Positions 1 through 5,708 of a stretch of 9,323 nucleotides of DNA are shown here, piece after piece. How positions within the stretch are numbered: position 1 is the stretch's first letter; every line of letters begins with the position of its first letter. The notes under the pieces were generated by a model. It was not told where the DNA came from and did not search any database. It worked only from the letters and a program-made list of their open reading frames with translations. This stretch comes from Betaproteobacteria bacterium (GTDB lineage: Bacteria > Pseudomonadota > Gammaproteobacteria > Burkholderiales > Thiobacillaceae). Location: contig JAIFLB010000143.1 in NCBI GenBank assembly GCA_020049245.1, forward strand, positions 1 through 9,323, given 5' to 3'. A program made the translations under genes and the position numbers.

Positions 1-38
1 ATCGGCTTCTTGCCGGTGACCTGACATACACGTGCCAT
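1..38 (-). CDS. rpmB: 50S ribosomal protein L28, 5' end only (partial)
   Basis: The reverse complement from position 38 reads MARVCQVTGKKP, the highly conserved N-terminus of bacterial ribosomal protein L28, a structural protein of the large subunit. The gene runs off the left edge, so only about 12 codons are present. An AGAGGT ribosome-binding site lies about 9 nt before the ATG (around 48-53 on the plus strand). The gene follows radC on the same strand after a 67-nt gap. The radC-rpmB(-rpmG) order is common in Proteobacteria, which supports the call despite the short fragment. No clear terminator or strong promoter is visible in the gap, so read-through from radC is possible. Confidence 0.9.
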   Translation of the reverse strand, partial: MARVCQVTGKKP

Positions 39-105
39 GAGCGATTACCTCTTAAAATGGCTGAATCGGAAAGCCGACGTTTATATCACAGGGGCATTGC
101 GGCAG

Positions 106-780
106 TCAAAGCCAACCACGTTCGGCGAACGATAAACCGTCTCTTCCGGCGACGATGATGTGGTCAAGCACCTTCACATCCACCAATCCCAACGCGGCTT
201 TCAGTTGATCGGTGAGCCAGCGGTCGGCCTGGCTGGGTTCAGCGACGCCGGAAGGATGGTTGTGAGCCAGGATGACGCCGGCGGCGTTCCAGGCCAGCGC
301 CTGCTTGACCACTTCACGCGGATACACCGAAGTTTGTGTGAGCGTGCCGCGAAACAATTCGGGCGCCGCCAGCACCCGATTCTGGCTATCCAGGAACAGC
401 ACCATGAACACTTCATGGCCAAGACCACGCATTTTGAGTTGCAGGTAATCACGCACGGTTTGCGGTGAATTCAGTGCATCGCCATGCCGCATTTCCTCGC
501 CCAGCGCGCGCTTGGCCATTTCCAGCACCGCCTGCAGTTGCGCGTATTTGGCCGGCCCCATGCCGGGGATCGCGCTGAAGTCTGCAAGAGTGGAGGCAAA
601 CAGGGGGTTGAGGCCGTTGAAGCGTTCCAACAAATCACGCGCCAGATCGACCGCGCTCTTGCCGGGCACCCCGACGCGCAGAAAAATCGCCAGTAACTCC
701 GCGTCCGACAAGGCAGCCGCGCCGCGCTCCAGGAGTTTCTCGCGTGGCCGGTCGCCGGCAGGCCAGTCCATGATCGACAT
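106..780 (-). CDS. radC: RadC family protein (JAB/MPN domain)
   Basis: This 224-residue protein has the usual length and architecture of RadC. An N-terminal helix-hairpin-helix segment lies near residues 65-90 (IPGMGPAKYAQL), and a C-terminal JAB1/MPN metalloprotease-like domain spans about 102-224. The JAMM metal-binding signature is intact: H173 and H175 in HNHPSG, then S183 and D186, with E123 in HEVF as the likely catalytic glutamate. RadC was once linked to DNA repair, but its true function is unsettled; it is not a proven radiation-repair enzyme in E. coli. The ATG at 780 is preceded by AGGGAG about 7 nt upstream, which supports this start over the internal Met4. It sits 44 nt after the cytochrome gene and 67 nt before rpmB. 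Confidence 0.96.
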   Translation of the reverse strand: MSIMDWPAGDRPREKLLERGAAALSDAELLAIFLRVGVPGKSAVDLARDLLERFNGLNPLFASTLADFSAIPGMGPAKYAQLQAVLEMAKRALGEEMRHGDALNSPQTVRDYLQLKMRGLGHEVFMVLFLDSQNRVLAAPELFRGTLTQTSVYPREVVKQALAWNAAGVILAHNHPSGVAEPSQADRWLTDQLKAALGLVDVKVLDHIIVAGRDGLSFAERGWL

Positions 781-824
781 GATTTTTCTCCCTGTTTGTT
801 GTCATGCCCTGCAGGTCGAACGGG

Positions 825-1337
825 TTATTCGCAGAGCATGCCGTCTTCCGCCCAGGCGCGCACATCGCGCGCCCATTCTTTTGATCCACCCGGCACCGCC
901 GGGAATTTTCCATTTGGCGTCATGCCGTTATCCAACGCCCAGTGGACGCGTTTATCGTGCAACAAGTGGGCAAGCAACAGGCTGTTGACGTCGCCGGTGC
1001 CCAGATTTTTCTTGGCGATCAAGCACGTTTCTTGCGCGCTCTTCCCGGTCCAGTCCATCTTTTCATGCGGCGCCATCCATTCGCCACGCGGCAAACCGGT
1101 AAGGCGAGGCGTGTGGCAGTTGTCACACAGATAGCGGGAACGATGCGAGTTGAAAGCGCGGCCCTTGTTTTGCCGACTGTTGAACTGGTGGCATTGCAGG
1201 CAGCGCGGATTCTGGAACTTGGCGTAGAGCGCATCGCTGAATCGGGTCGGCTCCGAATCGGCAAATGACGCAGCCGGCACAAGCAGTGCCAGCAGCCAGC
1301 CAACCAATAGCAGAAAATTTTTCATGCCCGTCATCAT
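825..1337 (-). CDS. Secreted di-haem c-type cytochrome, uncharacterised
   Basis: The 170-residue product begins with a signal peptide (hydrophobic core at residues 8-22, likely cleavage after ASFA near residue 26), so the mature protein should be periplasmic. Two canonical haem c attachment motifs follow: CLQCH at 46-50 and CDNCH at 71-75. The region after them is rich in His and Met (MAPHEKMDW at 88-96, then H124, H127, H132 and M139), which could supply distal haem ligands. Two further cysteines, C105 and C169, might form a disulfide. I recognise this as a small cytochrome type seen in betaproteobacteria but cannot assign a partner or pathway. Its ATG at 1337 overlaps the TGA of the BPSS1780-family gene (ATGA), so translation is probably coupled. 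A second candidate start is Met5 at 1325; neither start has a strong ribosome-binding site. Confidence 0.85.
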   Translation of the reverse strand: MMTGMKNFLLLVGWLLALLVPAASFADSEPTRFSDALYAKFQNPRCLQCHQFNSRQNKGRAFNSHRSRYLCDNCHTPRLTGLPRGEWMAPHEKMDWTGKSAQETCLIAKKNLGTGDVNSLLLAHLLHDKRVHWALDNGMTPNGKFPAVPGGSKEWARDVRAWAEDGMLCE

Positions 1338-2095
1338 GCCGACTCGATCAGTTCTTCCGGTGGCGCTGCCGGGCTGAAAATATCCTGATAAGCGGCATAG
1401 GTCGAAGTCAGCGTCCAGGGCACGAAAACCAGCAGGCCAAGACCAAAAGGTAGTAGCAGCGCGACCATGCCGACGACGCCAAGGATCAGGCTATAAACCA
1501 GAATCGACCGCCAGTTGACCCAGCATGCCCAAAGGCTCCACCAGAGGGCGCGCCCGGCGGGATAGTTTTCGAACATCACCAGGGCGGGAGCAAACCAGGT
1601 CGCCATCAGCAGCGGCACAAACAACAGCGTGCCCAGGCTCATTGCCGGCAACGCCGTGGCCAAGATCAGTTCAGCCTGTTCAGGCGTCATCGCCGCCGGG
1701 TTCTGAGCTTGGTGCAGCAAGGCTTCCATGTCGCCACCGGTGAAAAACTTCACCATCTGGAAGATCAGCAGCGTCACCAGCATGTACAAGCCGCCGATGA
1801 TCAACAAGGTATCGCGACGTTCACGCCAGCCGGCGGCGAGATAGAGGAAGGAGACCGTTTCGCCGTTGCTGCCGCCACGACAGGCCGCCATATAACCGGC
1901 GACGATGAAGGGAGACAGCACATGCACGGCGACTACGCCGACGAGCGGCAGCATGCCGACCGCCAGCAAAACGAGAAAAACCAGTGCAGTCATCCCCGAC
2001 CAGGGAATCGGCGCCAGCATGAACAGGCGCCAACCTTGTTTGATCCAGACAAGGCCAGCGGCAGCGGGTGGGCGCGAAATGGTGAGCGAATTCAT
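1334..2095 (-). CDS. BPSS1780-family integral membrane protein
   Basis: This 253-residue protein is strongly hydrophobic. About six membrane segments can be read, at roughly residues 34-53, 55-70, 94-116, 150-172, 196-216 and 217-233. The N-terminal pattern (AAGLVWIKQGWRLFMLAPIPW) and the late NWRSILVYSL segment match the BPSS1780 family, a group of betaproteobacterial membrane proteins of unknown function. It most likely sits in the inner membrane. It lies 95 nt after the DUF2782 gene and overlaps the start of the di-haem cytochrome by 4 nt, which suggests that the two proteins are made together. No strong ribosome-binding site precedes the ATG at 2095; a weak promoter candidate lies just upstream. 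The family assignment is from recalled sequence pattern; no molecular role can be given. Confidence 0.85.
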   Translation of the reverse strand: MNSLTISRPPAAAGLVWIKQGWRLFMLAPIPWSGMTALVFLVLLAVGMLPLVGVVAVHVLSPFIVAGYMAACRGGSNGETVSFLYLAAGWRERRDTLLIIGGLYMLVTLLIFQMVKFFTGGDMEALLHQAQNPAAMTPEQAELILATALPAMSLGTLLFVPLLMATWFAPALVMFENYPAGRALWWSLWACWVNWRSILVYSLILGVVGMVALLLPFGLGLLVFVPWTLTSTYAAYQDIFSPAAPPEELIESA

Positions 2096-2130
2096 CGTCT
2101 TGACGGGGAATGACGGGTAAAAAATGGCGC

Positions 2131-2158
2131 AATAAACTCAGCGCGTCGTTGCTGACAA
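2131..2158 (-). promoter_or_regulatory. Weak sigma70-like promoter candidate for the BPSS1780-family gene
   Basis: On the minus strand, TTGTCA (2158-2153; 5 of 6 matches to the -35 consensus) and TTTATT (2136-2131; 4 of 6 to the -10) are separated by 16 nt in an AT-rich pocket of otherwise GC-rich DNA. A start near 2124 would give a leader of about 29 nt. The -35 lies inside the hairpin at 2147-2173. This is pattern matching only. Confidence 0.3.
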
Positions 2159-2173
2159 GCATAGTCGGCAACG
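2147..2173 (-). other. Imperfect 27-nt inverted repeat (hairpin) between the DUF2782 and BPSS1780 genes
   Basis: Read on the minus strand, a stem CGTTGCCGAC / GTCAGCAACG (nine pairs and one C-A mismatch) encloses a 7-nt TATGCTT loop. It starts 18 nt after the DUF2782 stop codon. A second, short GCGC/GCGC stem (2144-2127) is followed by six T residues (2124-2119). Together these could act as a weak terminator or attenuator or protect a 3' end. The first stem has no T-run directly after it, so a classical terminator is not established. Confidence 0.4.
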
Positions 2174-2190
2174 TATGGTCGCATTCAGGC

Positions 2191-2526
2191 TTAAAACTCG
2201 TGAATCACCCAGAGCGGAACCTGAAAATTCGGTGACAGATCGTCGTACTTGCGCATCTGACCATCGCCGCGCTGGTCGATCAGGAAATAGGGCCTGCCGT
2301 GCGGCGGGGTGACCTTGATCATGTAAAGACGGCCTTTGACGCGATATTCCTCGACCCGTTCATCACCCCGCTGAACGATGGTGATCTGGGGTTCGAGGTC
2401 AGGATCGACCATGCCGGGTGGCGGCGGAATATCAGGCAGCGGCGTCAATCCCGCAGGTTTGTCGGCGGCCGTCAGAGCCGGTGAAACAAGCAGCAAGCTG
2501 ACAAGCAGTAGAGCAGTGGATCGCAT
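2191..2526 (-). CDS. DUF2782 family exported protein
   Basis: This is a 111-residue protein with a clear signal peptide: Met-Arg-Ser, a leucine-rich core at residues 5-15, and likely cleavage after ALTA or TAA near residue 20-22. A proline-rich linker follows (PLPDIPPPPGM, 29-39). A compact C-terminal domain (about 45-111) carries the conserved elements VQRGDERVEEYRVKGRLYMIKV, written here as residues 51-72, then the GRPYFLIDQRGDG stretch (77-89) and a terminal PLWVIHEF. These match DUF2782, a small betaproteobacterial periplasmic family of unknown function. The ATG at 2526 has GAGG about 9 nt upstream. The gene is 64 nt downstream of the desaturase. In related genomes it often sits near polA or thrB, which I recall but which is not shown here. 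Confidence 0.9.
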   Translation of the reverse strand: MRSTALLLVSLLLVSPALTAADKPAGLTPLPDIPPPPGMVDPDLEPQITIVQRGDERVEEYRVKGRLYMIKVTPPHGRPYFLIDQRGDGQMRKYDDLSPNFQVPLWVIHEF

Positions 2527-2590
2527 GTTGAAAACCTCGTTATCAGGCTTTCATTCTAGCTGCTTCAGGCCATCTTGCCGGCTTGGCGCT

Positions 2591-3769
2591 TCAGGCGTAA
2601 CAGCGCAGCTTGAGCGAGAACTGCGACAACGCGGCAATACCGCTGGCTTCCGCTTTCTGGCACCAGTCCTGCAACTGTCTGACCAATTGCTCGCGCGAAG
2701 CGGTGGAGCGACCCCAGACCGAAACCAGGTCTTGCCGCATCTGGTAGAGGGTGCGCAGTTGCTCGCTACGCGACAAAACAGATTGCAACCTGGCCTGCTC
2801 GGACGCCTGCAGTTCATTCTGATCCCGGTTCAGCCAACGCCGAATATCACGCATTTCAGGCAAATTCTCCGCGAGTACGCCGCGCAGCTTTTCCAGTTCC
2901 TGCGTGTAAACCTTCTGCATGATGCGCGAGTAGCGGGTCATCACGTCATAGCGATGGGTAATGATCGCGTGTAGCAGGTCGGTATCGCAGAAGTGCTTGA
3001 TCTCGCCCCAGCGGACTTTCGGTGCCACTTTCTTGACACTGGCCAGGCCGAGCAACTCCAAGGCGCGGATATAAGCCCAGCCGATGTCGAATTCGTACCA
3101 GCGATTCGACAACTTCGCCGAACTGCCATACGCGTGATGGTTGTTATGCAGCTCCTCGCCGCCGATCAGGATGCCCCAGGGCACGATATTGGTGCTGGCG
3201 TCTTCACAGGCAAAATTGCGATAGCCCCAGAAGTGGCCGATGCCGTTGATCACCCCGGCCGCAAAGAATGGAATCCAGATCATCTGAACCGCCCAGATGG
3301 TCAATCCGATCGGCCCGAACAGCACCAGCTGAATGGCGAGCAGAATCAAGATGCCGGCGAAGGTATGCGGCGTGTAGAGGTTGCGCTCCAGCCAGTCATC
3401 CGGCGTGCCATGACCGTAGCGATCCAGCGTTGCCTGGACTTTGGCTTCGGCGCGATACAACTCGGCACCCTGCCAGAGCACTTTCCTGATGCCGAATATC
3501 TGCGGACTGTGCGGATCTTCTGTGGTTTCGCACTTGGCGTGGTGTTTGCGGTGAATCGCGACCCAGGCTTTGGTTACCGTGGCGGTGGTGAACCACAGCC
3601 AGAAACGAAAAAAATGACTCGCCACGGGGTGCAGGTCGAGGGCCCGATGTGCCTGGGCGCGGTGCAGAAAGATGGTGACGCTGGCGATGGTGATATGGGT
3701 CAGCACGAGGGTAACCAACACATAACCCCACCAAGGCAAATCAATCATTCCATTCAGATAGGCGCTCAT
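2591..3769 (-). CDS. DesA-type membrane fatty acid desaturase
   Basis: This 392-residue protein carries the three histidine boxes of membrane di-iron desaturases: HRAQAH (36-41), HRKHH (73-77) and HNNHH (208-212), plus H179 in GHFWGYRNF. These bind the di-iron centre that introduces a cis double bond (typically delta-9) into acyl chains using O2 and an electron donor. Hydrophobic segments lie near 14-33, 48-66, 136-155 and 157-175. The sequence resembles the Pseudomonas DesA type, which acts on acyl chains of membrane phospholipids, rather than acyl-CoA enzymes with a fused cytochrome b5. Residues about 280-392 form a helical, charged C-terminal tail with no iron ligands. The ATG at 3769 has GAGAG just upstream. 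It follows the MscS gene by 45 nt, so both may share a transcript concerned with membrane properties. Substrate and position specificity are inferred. Confidence 0.92.
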   Translation of the reverse strand: MSAYLNGMIDLPWWGYVLVTLVLTHITIASVTIFLHRAQAHRALDLHPVASHFFRFWLWFTTATVTKAWVAIHRKHHAKCETTEDPHSPQIFGIRKVLWQGAELYRAEAKVQATLDRYGHGTPDDWLERNLYTPHTFAGILILLAIQLVLFGPIGLTIWAVQMIWIPFFAAGVINGIGHFWGYRNFACEDASTNIVPWGILIGGEELHNNHHAYGSSAKLSNRWYEFDIGWAYIRALELLGLASVKKVAPKVRWGEIKHFCDTDLLHAIITHRYDVMTRYSRIMQKVYTQELEKLRGVLAENLPEMRDIRRWLNRDQNELQASEQARLQSVLSRSEQLRTLYQMRQDLVSVWGRSTASREQLVRQLQDWCQKAEASGIAALSQFSLKLRCYA

Positions 3770-3814
3770 TCATCTCTCGTAAGTAAATAACGGAAAGGCA
3801 TTCTAACGCCGCGC

Positions 3815-5089
3815 TCAGACTTGCGGGCTGGCGTGGTGAATGACCCGTTGCGGGTAGGGGATTTCAATCCCCTCGCGTTTGAACACGGTCCATATTTCCC
3901 AGTTGAGGTCAGAACGCAAATTCGCCTCGCCCTGTTCCGGATCAGTGATCCAGACCGCCAACTCGAGATCGATGCCGTTGTCACCAAAGTTCTTCAGGCG
4001 AAGGATGGGCTCATGCGTGTCGAGAACGCGTTCATGCCGCCTGGCAATATCCAGCATGATCTCGCGAACCCGTTCCAGGTCACTGCTGTAGGCGACCTGA
4101 ACCGCCAGCAGGATCAGGTTTTCCTTGTCGGTCAGACTGTGATTGATCACCGGCGTGGTGATCATGGTTTCGTTGGGAACGATACTTTCGCTGCCGTTGA
4201 GGCTGCGGATCACGGTGTAGCGGGTAGCGATTTCCTTTACTTCACCGTAATGCGGCCCCACCTCGACCATGTCACCGATGCGCACCGACTGATCAAGCAG
4301 CAAGGTGAAGCCGGAAACATAGTTGGCAGCGATCTTCTGCAGACCCAGGCCGAGGCCAACGCCAAGCGCGCCGCCGAATACCGACAGCACGGTGATGTCG
4401 ATGCCGACCAACGGCAACGCGATCAACACCGCCAGCAGCACCAGCACCGAACGCGCCAGCTTGGTCAATGCCAGACGGATATTGCCGCTCAGCGGCATCG
4501 AGCCGATGACCCGGTGTTCAATGACATGCGCCAGCCACAACGCCAGCACCAGCGTCGCCGCCAGCGAGAGCAGACCGGTCAACACGGTATAGATGGACAG
4601 ATGCTGTTTGCCGATATCGAAACCGATGCTGTCCAGCGCATGAATCACCTCATCCAGATACCCAGCCAGGTAAAGCGCAAACACACCCCAAATCAGCCAG
4701 GACACCAGACGTTCGACGGCGTGCAGCATGCGGGTTGGCTTGAGCACTCGGCGCAAGATGAAAAAGCAACTCTGGATCGCCAGAAATGACAGCAGCAAGG
4801 GCACCGCCAGGTTGAACAGGTGCACGCTCTGCCAGTGCCCGATCAACAAGCGGCTGATCAACACCAGGGGCAGCATGCTTGCCGGTAAAACCAGGCGGTT
4901 CCAGTCGCTACCGGTGAGACTGTCGTGCCAGCCAGCCACCTCCGACAAACCCCGGCGCAGCCGGCGCACGCCGAACCAGGTGACGATCGCGATGCCGGCC
5001 AGCGCGGTGAGCTCGATCAGCATCTCGTGATTGCCGAGGTAACGGAGCAGCGGGTCGATCAGGTTGTCGAAATGTTCAGAATTGTTCAT
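3815..5089 (-). CDS. MscS-family mechanosensitive ion channel
   Basis: This 424-residue inner-membrane protein has about four N-terminal membrane segments (near 24-42, 66-85, 91-112 and 128-147), another at 166-190, one at 212-230, and then the diagnostic pore-lining helix at 239-266, where glycines and small residues alternate (GGALGVGLGLGLQKIAANYV). After it comes the beta domain (DMVEVG, with IVPNETMITTPVINHS at 303-318) and the alpha/beta C-terminal domain ending in the family signature PYPQR (411-415). MscS proteins open under membrane tension and release solutes after hypo-osmotic shock. At 424 residues it is longer than E. coli MscS (286), the excess being additional N-terminal helices. 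The start at 5089 has no evident ribosome-binding site. It lies 58 nt after the PLD gene across a short tandem repeat. Confidence 0.95.
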   Translation of the reverse strand: MNNSEHFDNLIDPLLRYLGNHEMLIELTALAGIAIVTWFGVRRLRRGLSEVAGWHDSLTGSDWNRLVLPASMLPLVLISRLLIGHWQSVHLFNLAVPLLLSFLAIQSCFFILRRVLKPTRMLHAVERLVSWLIWGVFALYLAGYLDEVIHALDSIGFDIGKQHLSIYTVLTGLLSLAATLVLALWLAHVIEHRVIGSMPLSGNIRLALTKLARSVLVLLAVLIALPLVGIDITVLSVFGGALGVGLGLGLQKIAANYVSGFTLLLDQSVRIGDMVEVGPHYGEVKEIATRYTVIRSLNGSESIVPNETMITTPVINHSLTDKENLILLAVQVAYSSDLERVREIMLDIARRHERVLDTHEPILRLKNFGDNGIDLELAVWITDPEQGEANLRSDLNWEIWTVFKREGIEIPYPQRVIHHASPQV

Positions 5090-5109
5090 GGCGGGAAATG
5101 CAGGGTGAC

Positions 5110-5137
5110 GGCTTGGTGTTGGCTTGGTGTTGGCTTG
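5110..5137. repeat. 11-bp tandem repeat, about 2.5 copies
   Basis: The unit GGCTTGGTGTT occurs at 5110-5120 and 5121-5131, followed by the partial unit GGCTTG at 5132-5137. It fills half of the 58-nt gap between the PLD stop and the MscS start. The copies are identical, as expected from recent slippage. It could vary the spacing upstream of the MscS gene, but no function is shown. Confidence 0.85.
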
Positions 5138-5147
5138 TTACACCGGA

Positions 5148-5708
5148 TCAGCGCCGCAAGGGCAGCGAATGAATTTTATGTCTGCGCCAATTGGCAGCAT
5201 AGGTTTCCGCCAGGTTCAGATTGCCGCGCAGGATCAGCAAATTCTCCGCATTGCGGTGTTGTCCGGCGTGGGTAAAGTTGAATGAACCGGTAATCACCGC
5301 CGCATCCGGCATGCCGTTATCGATGATCATCACCTTGTTGTGCGCGGCCGCATGTTCGGCATCGAGCCACACCGGCACGCCCTGCTCGGCCAGCCAGACC
5401 ACCCGGCTGGTCGCGACGCTATCCATCTGGCGGGCATCGGCAATCACCTGCACATCGACGCCGCGCCGCCTGGCGTCGACCAGCGCCTGCGCGATGTCCT
5501 TGTGGGTGAAGCTGTAGGTTTGCACCAGCACCTGGCGTTTGGCCTTGCGCAGAGAATCGACGATCAAGCCCGCGACATCATCGCCCGGCGTGAAAGCAAC
5601 CTGCAGCGTACCGCGTGCATTCAGTTGCAACGGCGCGTCGGCGTGGGCTGAAGCAGCGGCCAGCAACGCCGCGAACACGAACGCCGGGAAGCGGCTTAAG
5701 CGATTCAA
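5148..5708 (-). CDS. Secreted phospholipase D-like protein (single HKD, Nuc-type endonuclease)
   Basis: From a TTG start at 5708 the product is 186 residues. A signal peptide spans about 1-23 (core FPAFVFAALLAAASAHA). The catalytic HKD motif is complete: H123-x-K125-x4-D130, then G141, S142 and N144 in GSFNF, and E155 in AEN. One HKD motif per chain and this length match the Nuc/bacterial endonuclease branch of the PLD superfamily, which works as a dimer and cleaves DNA or RNA; a lipase role cannot be excluded. The start is inferred. The frame has no ATG before residue 95, an open frame upstream runs inside the methyltransferase gene in another frame and is not credible, and the TTG overlaps the methyltransferase TGA (TTGA) with a GGA about 9 nt upstream. 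A GTG at residue 11 would truncate the signal peptide. It was probably co-translated with its upstream neighbour. Confidence 0.85.
   Translation of the reverse strand: MNRLSRFPAFVFAALLAAASAHADAPLQLNARGTLQVAFTPGDDVAGLIVDSLRKAKRQVLVQTYSFTHKDIAQALVDARRRGVDVQVIADARQMDSVATSRVVWLAEQGVPVWLDAEHAAAHNKVMIIDNGMPDAAVITGSFNFTHAGQHRNAENLLILRGNLNLAETYAANWRRHKIHSLPLRR

Noticed and set aside
64..77. Short TCGG/CCGA stem between radC and rpmB as a terminator
   Set aside because: It has four pairs and no T-run directly after it on the minus strand, too weak to call.
808..815. CCTGCAGG palindrome in the cytochrome/radC gap
   Set aside because: It is eight bases only, with no flanking symmetry and no T-run, so it is not credible as a terminator or operator.
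1821..2171. A 116-codon minus-strand frame starting in the DUF2782/BPSS1780 gap
   Set aside because: Most of it runs through the BPSS1780-family gene in another frame and yields an arginine-rich, motif-free product.
2591..2930. A transposase remnant fused to the desaturase by recent insertion
   Set aside because: The tail is in frame, has the same composition as the rest of the gene, and matches the tail I recall in DesA of other Proteobacteria. There are no terminal repeats or target duplications, so it is an ancestral part of the protein.
2993..3790. A 265-codon open frame on the plus strand
   Set aside because: It is antisense to the desaturase, whose three histidine boxes are intact. 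The translation shows no domain.
3821..4789. A 322-codon open frame on the plus strand
   Set aside because: It is antisense to the MscS-family gene, and its translation is rich in H, Q, R and D without motifs.
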